From contig JAOSKI010000001.1 in NCBI GenBank assembly GCA_027493675.1, forward strand, positions 124,001 through 188,000: a stretch of 64,000 bases of DNA, given 5' to 3'. This DNA is from Microthrixaceae bacterium. GTDB taxonomy: Bacteria; Actinomycetota; Acidimicrobiia; Acidimicrobiales; Microtrichaceae. The notes under the pieces were generated by a model. That model worked only from the letters and a program-made list of their open reading frames with translations. It did not search any database and was not told the DNA's origin. Below, piece after piece: positions 24,381-34,238 of the stretch. Every line of letters begins with the position of its first letter. Within the stretch, counting starts at the first letter, position 1. A program made the translations under genes and the position numbers.

Positions 24381-24457
24381 AGAGCCTTGGCGGCTACGCC
24401 GCCAGAACCCCACTCCGCCTTTGGTCGGTCCACCTTTCGGCGCACCCCTAAGGCTCT
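24381..24457 (-). repeat. Structured intergenic repeat, copy A
   Basis: A 77-base unit between convergent parB and cwlM. Read on the minus strand it begins AGAGCCTT and ends AAGGCTCT, a perfect 8-bp inverted repeat. Inside are GGTGCGCCGA, GACCGACCAA, GAGTGGGGTTCTGGCGG and a 7-bp hairpin (TGGCGGC-GTA-GCCGCCA). A related copy on the plus strand follows dnaB at 45843. There is no coding potential and no T run, so it is not a standard terminator. It could be a small RNA, an attenuator-like element or a decayed miniature repeat. Confidence 0.55.
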
Positions 24458-24476
24458 AGTTCAGGCTGGAATCGAC

Positions 24477-24485
24477 TTATCCACA
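24477..24485 (+). promoter_or_regulatory. Perfect DnaA box
   Basis: TTATCCACA matches the DnaA-box consensus exactly and is the only perfect match I noticed in the window. It sits between the convergent 3' ends of parB and cwlM. A GGATAA nine bases further makes a short inverted repeat with TTATCC. No origin-like cluster surrounds it, so it may be a DnaA-titrating site or chance. Confidence 0.45.
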
Positions 24486-24564
24486 GCGGGGGATAACCCT
24501 GTGGGAAAGCAGAAGACTGAAGGTGACCGTTAGGTCGAGACATACAACATGGTCGTCCCGATCT

Positions 24565-25554
24565 TCAGGCCCGCCATGACGACAGAGCCCGAATCAGCGA
24601 CGTCGCAACGAGCTCACGATGCTGTGGTGCGTCCAGACCGTGGCCCAGGCGAAGTGCCACCGCGGGAGGACGGGTCTCGCGTAGGATCGGCAAGCGCATA
24701 CCTCGTGCCACGCCGAGTCCGGTGGCCGGCAACTCCGCGATGATCGCTTCGGCGAGTGACCGCCCTCCATAGGATTCGAACCCCGGTACCGAGAAGTAGC
24801 GGGCCTCGATCTCGTCCTCGGCCGTGTACTCAAGACCCAGGAAGACGTCGGCGTCGAAGTCGTTGGCTGTGGTCGCCTGATCAGATGAGTCTCCGTCAGC
24901 GATGGTGACCCCTGCGCACAGAGGCGCCAACAACCCCGCCAGGCTGCTGCTCAACAGGTCTCCAGGTTGCGGAGATCCGATCACGATCCGGAGGGTGCTG
25001 ATGTCGTGGTCCGTGCTGAGCAGGGTCACGCGTTCCCTGACCGATGCGATGGTGGAGCTGCCTGCCCTACCCTCGAGCCTCCTGAGTGCTGCAACGGTAT
25101 CGGGTCCGCATACCTCGTCGAACACTATGCCTGCGTTGCGCTGGAACTCCCCCAGCGCCTTCTGTGTCGACGTGCCGAAGATGCCGTCCACGCGTCCAGA
25201 GTCGAAGCCGAGCGTACCCAGCCGAAGTTGAAGGTCAGCCACATCCTCACCGCGGATCATCGGAGAGCGGAGACAGAGGAGTCGATCTCCCAACTGGTGC
25301 TCGGATTCGATCAGTGCGGTCCATGTGGCATGGTCACACGTCCCCGAGGGATCGAGACCTCGGGTCTCCTGGAACGCGGCTACCGCAGCTGTGGTGGCCG
25401 CGCCGTAGTGGTCCTTCGGATCGGGGTCGGTGGAATGACCCAACAGGGCGAGTCGACGTCGCAGCTCTCCGACGTCGACGCCGTCGTCACCGGAGGAGAG
25501 AGTCGCGGCAGCGTGCCGGTCGGCTTCATCGGCCAAGTGTCTTGAAGGACTCAC
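24565..25554 (-). CDS. cwlM: CwlM-like protein: two peptidoglycan-binding repeats plus degenerate amidase-3 domain
   Basis: Intact, 329 residues. Two PG_binding_1 repeats are visible: VGELRRRLALLGH with TTAAVAAFQETRGLDPSG, and VADLQLRLGTLGFDSGRVDG with FGTSTQKALGEFQ. The C-terminal half has the shape of amidase_3 (LRIVIGSPQPGDL, FDADVFLGLEY, GGRSLAEAIIAELPATGLGV, MRLPILRETRPPAVALRLGH). The zinc ligands expected in DPGHGG, SxHxN and the final E-x-G are absent. In mycobacteria CwlM is a cytoplasmic regulator of MurA. A similar non-enzymatic role is inferred. Its position between parB and trxA is the conserved one. GTG start. Confidence 0.82.
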   Translation of the reverse strand: MSPSRHLADEADRHAAATLSSGDDGVDVGELRRRLALLGHSTDPDPKDHYGAATTAAVAAFQETRGLDPSGTCDHATWTALIESEHQLGDRLLCLRSPMIRGEDVADLQLRLGTLGFDSGRVDGIFGTSTQKALGEFQRNAGIVFDEVCGPDTVAALRRLEGRAGSSTIASVRERVTLLSTDHDISTLRIVIGSPQPGDLLSSSLAGLLAPLCAGVTIADGDSSDQATTANDFDADVFLGLEYTAEDEIEARYFSVPGFESYGGRSLAEAIIAELPATGLGVARGMRLPILRETRPPAVALRLGHGLDAPQHRELVATSLIRALSSWRA

Positions 25555-25563
25555 TGCGACCAG

Positions 25564-25887
25564 TCACAGCACGGGCGCCAGGTCCGCCAGCAGCTGTGCC
25601 TTGGCCTTGCTTCCGGTGACACGGACGACCTCATGGCCATCTTTGAAAACGATCAGAGTGGGTATACTCATCACATTGTACTGTTGAGCGATCGATGGGT
25701 GCGAGTCGACGTCGAGCTTGGCGATCTGGAGCCTGCCTGAGTGCTCATCCGCGATCTCCTCGAGGATGGGGGCGATCTTCTTGCACGGACCGCACCATTC
25801 GGCCCAGAAGTCGACAACCACAGGCTCTGTGGCGCTGTTGACCTCCTCCGCGAAGGTGGCGGCGGTCAGTTCGCTGATGTGTGCCAT
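25564..25887 (-). CDS. trxA: Thioredoxin
   Basis: 107 residues from ATG 25887, with GAGG about ten bases upstream. The redox site FWAEWCGPCKKIAPILEEIA contains the canonical WCGPC. MSIPTLIVFKDGHEV carries the conserved cis-Pro. It reduces protein disulfides and is recharged by the reductase encoded just upstream. It ends nine bases before cwlM begins. The gene is uninterrupted. Confidence 0.96.
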   Translation of the reverse strand: MAHISELTAATFAEEVNSATEPVVVDFWAEWCGPCKKIAPILEEIADEHSGRLQIAKLDVDSHPSIAQQYNVMSIPTLIVFKDGHEVVRVTGSKAKAQLLADLAPVL

Positions 25888-25961
25888 GGTTCGAGCACCT
25901 CTCGGTCCTGGACGGACGCCCGCGGTTGGGTAGCGCCACGCCACGTATCTCGGGTAGGACT

Positions 25962-26919
<958 letters not shown>

Positions 26920-27012
26920 GTCGTCGCCTTGGCCACTCTTCGTACTGCTCACGGGTTCCTCCATGCGGTCGTGGTTACCGTGCTCAACCGGTCGTCCACT
27001 GATCGTGTGGGC

Positions 27013-27360
27013 TCAACCCGGTGACTCCGTGCGGCCTCGACGGCTCCAGCTGATCCAACCTGCGATCCACATGACCAGGGCAATGAGCGAGTAGACGATC
27101 CAGACGTCGCCGGGTATCGCCCAGTTGAGCAATCGGATCATACCCACGAAGAGCATCACCATGACCGGCAACAAGACGATCGCGGCGACGATCCCGTAGA
27201 TGATTCCGTGCGCCACACCCATGAGGGGCCCCGTGGTTCGCGAGCGGACCTTGTCCACCGAGTCGGTCACCAGGTCCGTCACCTGCTGGGTCCACTCGGG
27301 AGCAGTCGGGGCAGGCTGGTCCCCGGACGCTCGCGAAGTTGGGTCACCGGGTGTTGACAT
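27013..27360 (-). CDS. Small two-helix membrane protein
   Basis: 115 residues from ATG 27360. A hydrophilic start (MSTPGDPTSRASGDQ) and an amphipathic helix (WTQQVTDLVTDSVDKVRSRT) precede two predicted membrane segments, GIIYGIVAAIVLLPVMVMLF and VWIVYSLIALVMWIAGWISW. The short tail is basic. I do not recognise a named family. It sits between trxB and the anti-sigma gene, where actinobacterial genomes often carry a short membrane protein. Confidence 0.6.
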   Translation of the reverse strand: MSTPGDPTSRASGDQPAPTAPEWTQQVTDLVTDSVDKVRSRTTGPLMGVAHGIIYGIVAAIVLLPVMVMLFVGMIRLLNWAIPGDVWIVYSLIALVMWIAGWISWSRRGRTESPG

Positions 27361-27418
27361 TCCGATGACACTAACCGATTGCGTTCGGTTCGCCCGAAGG
27401 TCCAGTCGGTCAGATCCC

Positions 27419-28145
27419 CTACGGGAGTCGGATGCGCCCAGTCGCGTGAACGCCTGCGAAGGTCGACGTCGGCTGCGAGGCCCCCTGGGCCTCCATGCTG
27501 TCCCCACTTCCACCGCGGGACCCTTCGTGGTTGTCCGATGCCGTGGGTCCGCCTGCATCCGCAGGAGGACTGCTATCGGTGTCCAGGTCCGGTGCGTCCG
27601 CCGGCTTGGACGGACTTCCAGCGACAGATGTCGTGACCTCAGCGGGATCCGCTTCCGCCCCGGCCGGCTCCTTCTGCGACGGCTGGACGGCTGTGGCCGA
27701 GTCAGCGGAGTACTGCGCGGACTCCTCGGGCTCCGGGCTCCACAGCATGAGGGCTCCCACACCCACGGCCAACACCAATGCCGCTGCTGTTGCGATCCAC
27801 TGGCCGCGCACGGACCTACGACGCGAAACGAGGGTGCGGGCGTTGTCCGCCGTCTCCGACGGGAGCGACCTAGGTCCGTCTGTCAGTTGTCCCAACGAAT
27901 CCTCGAGTATGCGGTCGAGCTCACCCGAGGTGGCGGCGTCCTCGCGGGAACGCAGAGCGTCGCGGGCGTCGAGCATGGCTCCTGCGTCCCGTGGGTCGTT
28001 GGGCATCGATCTCGTCGATCTCGTGCCGAGGCACCGCCAACCAACCCTCGAGCTGCTCCGATGCTGCAAGGTCGTTCTGGGATGCCATGGGTTCATGGGA
28101 AGGCGGCCGGTGCCCGGGGTCTCGAGGTTCGGAAGGATCGGTCAT
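27419..28145 (-). CDS. Putative transmembrane anti-sigma factor
   Basis: About 241 residues. The cytoplasmic N-terminal part (DLAASEQLEGWLAVPRHEID, GELDRILEDSLGQLTDG) is followed by one membrane span (QWIATAAALVLAVGVGALML) and an acidic, Ser/Pro/Ala-rich exported tail. The start overlaps the end of the sigM-type gene by four bases. Order and topology match SigM-RsmA pairs in mycobacteria, so anti-sigma function is inferred. No zinc-binding HxxxCxxC motif is seen. One shift lies near 28010. Confidence 0.6.
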
Positions 28146-28765
28146 GTCGTCTCCGCTGGGTTGGACGTACTCGCAGCGGATTCGGTTCCCGCAGCGAGGG
28201 CATCGGCAAGACGTCCACGTCCTCTGGCTATCCGGGAGCGAACGGTGCCGATTGCGGCACCGGTGATCTCCGCGATCGCTGCGTAGTCGAGATCGGCCAC
28301 GTCCCGAAGCACCACGGCGACCCGGAAGTCCTCGGGGAGTTCGGCGAGGGCCCTCTTGAGTTCTCGGCGCGTCTCTGCAGCGAGAGCATTCGCCTCGGGC
28401 GACTGGCGTGTGCTCGGGGGCTCGTGGTCCGCCGGGAGCAGCGTGGGATCGATTGGTTCAGGGCGACGTCGTCGCCGCCGAAGCTCGTCGAGGCAGGCGT
28501 TCGTGGTGACTCGGTAGATCCAAGTGGACAGAGCGGACCGACCGTCGAACCGGTCGAGGCCGCGGGCGATCGAGATCAGGGCGTTCTGCGCGGCGTCATC
28601 GGCATCACCACGGTCGGCGCACATCCTGTTGCACACAGCGTGGACACCGGGGAGGTGGATGCGCAGGAGGGACTCCAAGGCGGCGGAATCCCCGTTTCGG
28701 GCCGCCGTGAGCAGAGCCTGTTCCGCGCCGGAGGCATCGTGAGGGTTGTCCGAGGGGTCAGCCAA
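28142..28765 (-). CDS. sigM: ECF sigma factor, SigM-like
   Basis: Intact, 207 residues. Region 2 runs through AALESLLRIHLPGVHAVCNR, DADDAAQNALISIARGLDRF and STWIYRVTTNACLDELRRR. Region 4 runs through ALAELPEDFRVAVVLRDVAD and AAIAEITGAAIGTVRSRIAR. The 40-residue linker is Pro/Glu rich. ECF factors respond to envelope or oxidative stress. The SigM name rests on synteny with trxB, trxA and cwlM. The start is TTG 28765, overlapping the kinase stop, and its end overlaps the anti-sigma start. Confidence 0.88.
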   Translation of the reverse strand: MADPSDNPHDASGAEQALLTAARNGDSAALESLLRIHLPGVHAVCNRMCADRGDADDAAQNALISIARGLDRFDGRSALSTWIYRVTTNACLDELRRRRRRPEPIDPTLLPADHEPPSTRQSPEANALAAETRRELKRALAELPEDFRVAVVLRDVADLDYAAIAEITGAAIGTVRSRIARGRGRLADALAAGTESAASTSNPAETT

Positions 28766-30297
28766 CTGCTGTCCCCTCTACCAGGATCTCGTTGATCTCC
28801 ACGCGGTACGAGCCGTCGCCGTCACCGAGATCTGTGATCCACAGCAGCAGTCCGTCGGCGCGGACACCACCCAGCGGCACCTTGAGCTCGCTACGGACGT
28901 CGGTGAGGGTGGCGGCCGGCGGTCCTGCGTTGGGATCGGGGAACTCGTCGGCGGTGACAAGGTGGATCTCCCCTGACCATCCGTTGGCCGAACTGACGAT
29001 CGTGACCGAGTCGATCAGCGAGGGCCGGTCCAGATGCGCCAACAGGCCGACCCCGTCCTTGCCGGGGGAAGAACGTTCGGGTGTCGTAGCTCTCCGTGCG
29101 CCATGCGGTCTCGACAACGCCGTCCGCTGCTGCCGACGCGAGGAAGTCGTTCTCGCCGGGGTCGCCCCCTGCCGGACGGGTCGTAGGTGCTCACGGCGGC
29201 GATCTTCGGAGCTTCGGCGGGCGGCGGCAGTGTGGATGGCGGGATCACCGGGTCGCCGGTGTTCTGCCTGAGCAGGGTACCTGCGACGACGAGCGCGCCG
29301 GCGACCATGAGTATTCCCAGGGCAGGGACCAACCACCGTCGCTCGGATCGACCGAACCCCGGAGCATCGACAGGCTCCGCAGGGGCGTTGCGGGTGACCG
29401 GACTCACAGGAGCGACCGCGATCGGTTGGGGCGGAGCCGTCTCGAGCAACGCGGCTCGGAACTCCGCCGCGTCACCGAAACGTTCAGCCGGGTCACGGCG
29501 AAGCGCCCGCATGACCGTGGTGGCCAGGCTCGGCGGCACGTCCGCTCGGTAGCGACGCGGATCCACCGGATCCATGTGCAAGCGCGCCAGTGCCACCGCA
29601 GCACCTGAATCACCCTCGAAGGGGATACGTCCCACGAGGCATTCGTAGAGGACCAGCCCAAGGGGCGTATAGGTCCGAACGCCGATCCACCGAAGTCCCT
29701 TCCAACTGCTCGGGTGACAGGTACGAGGCGGTGCCGAGCAGGGACCCCTCGCGGGTGATCTCGGTGCTGTCCTCCGCCTTGGCGATCCCGAAATCGGCAA
29801 CCTTCACGCGTCCGTCGGTGCACAGCAGGATGTTCGAGGGTTTGATGTCGCGGTGCACCAGACCGGAGTGGTGAGCTGCTTCGAGGGCATCGAGGAGCCG
29901 CAGCCCGATCCTGCGAACGCTCTCGGTATCCAGGGTCCCCCGCTCGTCGAGAACCTCCCCGGAGCGTCCTTGCGTCGAGGAGCTCCATCACGATCGCCTC
30001 GTGGGCACCGTCCGAGCAGGTGTCGTAGACACCCACGATGCCGGGATGGGTCAGGCGTGCCGCCGCGATCGCCTCCTGACGGAAGCGGGTGACGAAGGTG
30101 TCGTCTGCGGCCAGGTGAGGATGCAGCACCTTGACAGCCACCCGGCGGTCCAGGGTCTCGTCGATCGCTTCGAACACCTGTGCCATTCCTCCACTACCCA
30201 GCGGCTCACCGAGGCGGTACCGGTTCGCGATGAGCGTGCCGGGCGCCACCTGTTGGAAGTCGCCCCCGTGGCTGTCCGCCCGGGTCTCCTCAGACAC
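28758..30297 (-). CDS. Membrane-bound Ser/Thr protein kinase with exported C-terminal domain
   Basis: About 510 residues. The kinase domain has all catalytic motifs: GEPLGSGGMAQVFEA, RRVAVKVLHPH, HRDIKPSNILL, VADFGIAK and GTASYLSPEQLEG. A membrane span (WLVPALGILMVAGALVVAG) precedes an exported beta-rich domain (LIDSVTIVSSANGWSGEIHL, VRADGLLLWITDLGDGDGSY). In mycobacteria this slot holds MurJ/MviN, whose C-terminus is a pseudokinase plus a similar exported domain. Here no MurJ part is present. Shifts lie near 29950, 29680, 29170 and 29060. It overlaps its neighbours on both sides. Confidence 0.85.
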
Positions 30298-32337
30298 CGT
30301 TCACTCCAGGTCCTTCGGCGCCATCGACGGGGCCGTCGTTGCGCCGGCGGCGGAAGGTCAGGATCCACCACATCCCCAGCACTCCGAGCGAGATGATCGA
30401 CAGTGCGGCGCCCACTCCGGAGACCGATGACGAGCGCACCTTCACCTGCACTTCACGGATGTCGAGTACACCGTCGGGTGATGTGAGCTCGATGCGCATC
30501 AGCGAAGATCCCGGTGCCTGTACCTCCACCGGGATCTTCATGCGGTTCTCTCCGGGTTTGAGCAGGATGTCACGGGTAGCACCGTCGGGGAAGTCGAGGC
30601 GTGGTGACCGCGTGGTCATTCGAACGGTCAAGGGATCCTCGCTCCGGTTGCGGATCCTGAGCGGGATGGAACCTGAGCGTGATGTGAGCACGACGGAGCG
30701 CGGTGGTGGTGTCTGGATCATCGCGAGCTGCTCGTCGAGTTCAGAGTCGATCTGTCGCCACAGCGCAGAGCGCGTGTCGGCATCAGCGCCTATGGCCGGT
30801 GTCTGATCATTTAGCAGGTTCCATTCCACGACGGTGGGGTCGTCCGGTGAACTCATCGACGCGAAGCCTCCGATCCGCGTGGCGGTCTCGTGCCAACGGT
30901 TCACCACGTCGGCGACGCTGTCGGTCTCCCGCGGTCGAAGGCGTGCCACGAGCGGAGCCCCATCATCGTCGACCGTTGCCGCCGTGGGCGCGGATATGAC
31001 CAATGGTCCCGGATCGGAGACAGCGGAAACCAACTCGCTCAGTGTCTCGTGGTCGGTTCGGGGCGACAGCACGATGGCCGCGGAGACACCCGGGAAGGAG
31101 TCCTCGCCGCTTTCCACAGCATCGAACCACGAAGCCATGAGTGCGGTCACACTGCGGTGTGCCCGCAGGCCGGCTGGGACGTCGGCCTCGAGCAGGAGTC
31201 CGGTCACCTCGGCGTCGTAGCTCGACACGGTCATTCCGTCGACGTCTGCGAGTGCGAGGGTGCGGCTCCTCTCCAAGGCGGACCGCTCGCTGTGGTCGAG
31301 GTCCGATGGGAGTGCCAATCGGTCCTCGGAGACGATGAGGTGCTTGATCCTGTGGCTCGACAGGTGCCTCGCAGCCTCGGTGTCGACTGTGTCGTCGAAC
31401 ATCCAGACCCCGGTGGGCGGCGCACCTGTCAGGTTGTTGAGCATGGTCCCACCTGCTGAGATCTGGTGGTCCAGTGCCGGACCTCCTGCAGCAGCGGCGG
31501 CGGCACCATCGAGCTTCACGTATGACTGAGAAGCGATGGTGAACTCGGTGTCGGACAGGTTCTCGACGAAGGCGACCCCGGATGGTTCGTCCCCTCGCTG
31601 CAGCGCGATGAGCGTGTTGGGTCGCAGGGCGACAGTGAGCGGGAGATCGTGGTTCTCTGTCAGCATCACCTCCCAGGCGGAGACTGCCAGGCTTTCCTCC
31701 GTGGGTAGGTCGGCCGCTCCGTCGACTCCCAAGGCAGGACCGCTGTCGAGAGTAGCGAGCAGTTGCATCGATGTCGTTGCCGGCCGGCCGTCGCGTCCTT
31801 TGGGCATCTCCTCCGGTAGTCGGTTCAGGAAGACGGTTGCCGCTGCGAGGATGTCGCCGTCGGGTTGGGATACCTCGACGGTCACCGGGTGTATTCCCGG
31901 GTGGGCACCAGCTGACGATCCGAATCACCACCGGCGGGTCGTACCGGGATGGTGATCGTCGCCGAGCCCTTGCGCGTGGCAAGCGCCGCCAGCGGTGTCG
32001 TGATGGGGGCCTGGAGGTTCCTCGGAAGCGAGTCACCGTCCATCTGGGACTCCGCGGTGTCCCGGAGACCGGCATCCTTGGGGCGCAACCGTTGGTGGAT
32101 GGTGGAGGTGACAACCGCGTCGGCCGGGAGTCCGGCTGTGGGGAAGGTCACTTGGAACGTCCCGGTTGCGGTGACCCAGGGACTCACGGAGGTGACTGCC
32201 AGCGTCTCGGCGTGCTCGCTCACGCGGTCGGGGCTACCCGATGGCGTCGATACGGCGGCCCCTGCCGAAGCGGTCGGCACGAGTGATGCCACCAGAACCG
32301 ATAGGCACGCGAACGTCGTCGCGGCTGCATTCCTCAC
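30290..32337 (-). CDS. Exported membrane-anchored protein of the DUF6049/Rv3909 type
   Basis: About 682 residues. A signal peptide starts at GTG 32337 (TTFACLSVLVASLVPTASAG). The exported part is beta-rich (TSVSPWVTATGTFQVTFPTA, SMQLLATLDSGPALGVDG, RSGSIPLRIRNRSEDPLTVR). Near the end is one membrane span (GAALSIISLGVLGMWWILTF) and a short basic tail. Actinobacteria carry such a protein beside murJ and sigM, and its role in envelope assembly is unproven. One shift lies near 31885. The stop overlaps the kinase start. Family name from synteny and architecture. Confidence 0.7.
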
Positions 32338-33071
32338 TCCGTGGTCCAAAACAGGACCACCAGATCGTCGGGCGTCCGCTCGAAGCCGAGTGAGAGGTAC
32401 AGAGCGAGCGCCGCGGTGTTGGTGACCTGGGTGTTCACCAGGACACGCTTGCAGCGACGGTTGTCGCACCACCGAAGGGCATCGGCCACCAGGACAGTGG
32501 CTATCCCGCGACGTTGGTGGTTTGGATCGGTGGCCAGCCGCTGGAGGAAGCCGAGGTTTCCGCCCTTGCCGGTGATCGAGTATCCCGCCGGAGTCCGGTT
32601 GAACGACGCCATTCGGAACCGGGCTTTGGGTGTGGCGTGCTTGGCATCGGCGAGGCCGTCTGCGTCGAGCCGCCAGAACGGGGTGAAGGACCTGCGGTCG
32701 ATATCGAGTGCCGGTCCACGGTCACGGCGCCGACCGCGGCGGATTCGGATCGCCGAACCACTGCTCCTTGCAGCCCTGAACGCCGGCCGGTCGGCCCATC
32801 CGGTCCTGAGATCGTGTTCCAGCACGTGAAGCCGATCCTTCTCCACGAAGCCCATGTCGACGAACGGGGTGGTCTCACTCTCGCTCAGTGCCGACGTGAC
32901 GACCTGTCGGTAGCCGCGCGAGCCGACGACCTCCAAGGCTGCACTGACGTCGGCCGTCGATGGGAGCGCCTGGTGTGCCGGCACCGACAGCAAGGCCATG
33001 CCTTGACAGCCGTGCCAGGGCGCGACGCGGAACCGTTGCCGGCCGACGGTGATCGTGTCGCGGGTCAACAT
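32334..33071 (-). CDS. GNAT family N-acetyltransferase
   Basis: Intact, 245 residues from ATG 33071, with GGAGG nine bases upstream. The GNAT acetyl-CoA site is seen as FLQRLATDPNHQRRGIATVL (the Q/R-x-x-G-x-G/A pattern) followed by VNTQVTNTAALALYLSLGFE. The N-terminal half is less conserved and may form a second GNAT-like fold. The substrate is unknown. The stop overlaps the DUF6049 start by four bases, so it is probably the first gene of that operon. It is divergent from the deacetylase gene. Confidence 0.8.
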   Translation of the reverse strand: MLTRDTITVGRQRFRVAPWHGCQGMALLSVPAHQALPSTADVSAALEVVGSRGYRQVVTSALSESETTPFVDMGFVEKDRLHVLEHDLRTGWADRPAFRAARSSGSAIRIRRGRRRDRGPALDIDRRSFTPFWRLDADGLADAKHATPKARFRMASFNRTPAGYSITGKGGNLGFLQRLATDPNHQRRGIATVLVADALRWCDNRRCKRVLVNTQVTNTAALALYLSLGFERTPDDLVVLFWTTE

Positions 33072-33170
33072 GACCGGGTGTCCTCCTGCGCCGGCGCAGC
33101 GGTTGGGTGCCAACGATCGTAGTTTCCCACCGGATGCCCGTCATCGGGGTGTCGCCGGTAGATTCGGGTC

Positions 33171-34238
33171 GTGAGCGTGCTGTTCTCGTGCGAGACGGTC
33201 TTTCGGGAACATGACACCGGTCCGTTCCATCCTGAGCGGCCGGAACGAATCGACGCCGTCGATGCGGGGATCCGGGCGCACCACCTCGGGGAGCTGCTCC
33301 TGCGGTTGGAGACGCGTCCGGCCTCCGATGAGGAGCTGGGCGCCGTGCACCCGAAGTCGCACGTGGCGGCCATCGAGCGGTTCGCGGCTGAGGGAGGCGG
33401 TCACCTGGACCCGGATACAGTCGTCTCCGATCGTTCGGCGGAGCTCGCGCGTCTCGGATCCGGTACCTTGCTGAGAGCGGTGGAGCTGCTGGGTGACGGT
33501 GTTGCCTCAGCGGCGTTCGTCGCTGTGCGACCGCCAGGGCACCACGCGACACGCGACACGGCGATGGGGTTCTGCCTCTACAACCACGTGGCGGTGGCCG
33601 CGGCGAGGCTGACCGCTCTGGGCGACCGGGTCGTGGTTGTAGACATCGACGCTCATCACGGTAACGGTACCCAGGACATCTTCTACGACGACCCCATGGT
33701 CATGTACGTGTCGTGGCACCAGAGTCCGCACTACCCGAACTCGGGCAGCGCGGCGGAGTGCGGGGGTCACCAGCGCTGGGCACCACGATGAACATCCCGG
33801 TGCCCGCTGGTAGCACCGGTGACACGTACCGGTATTCACTCGAGGAGTTCGTAGCGCCGACGATCGAGGCGTTCGAGCCTGACTGGATGCTCATCTCGGC
33901 CGGCTTCGATTCCCACCGGGCGGATCCCCTGTGCGAGCTGGCCTTGAGCTCGGGCGATCTGGCGGATATCACGGCGGACCTCCTCACGCTGGTTCCGCGG
34001 TCGGGTGGCCGCGCTGCTGGAGGGCGGATACGACCTCAACGCGCTTGCGGACTGCTCGGCTGCGATGGTCGCTGCATTCGGCGGGGTGAAGCTCCATCCG
34101 GAACCACCGACGTCGGGAGGCCCAGGTCGACCGTTTGTGGATTCGGCGATCGATGCCCGGTCCAGGGTCATCGACGAGGGGGCTGAGCAGGTCCGCTGTG
34201 GGACGATCAGCGGTCCCGCATTACGATACGCGTGGTGA
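33171..34238 (+). CDS. Histone-deacetylase/AcuC superfamily amidohydrolase
   Basis: About 355 residues with the full zinc-deacetylase motif set: FHPERPERIDAVDAGI at the N-terminus, AFVAVRPPGHHATRDTAMGF with the His pair, VVVDIDAHHGNGTQDIF with zinc ligands, and LISAGFDSHRADPL with the second Asp. The end has LLEGGYDLNAL. Bacterial members act on acetyl-lysine proteins, acetylpolyamines or acetoin-related substrates. The target cannot be read here. Shifts lie near 33770 and 34010. GTG start at 33171. It overlaps the next gene. Confidence 0.88.

Noticed and set aside
24348..24564. Origin of replication after parB because of the perfect DnaA box
   Set aside because: Only one good box is present, no AT-rich region or cluster is seen, and the gap lies between convergent gene ends.
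27200..28795. A 531-residue plus-strand open frame over the anti-sigma and sigM genes
   Set aside because: The minus strand encodes clear sigma-factor motifs; the plus frame has no family pattern or ribosome site.
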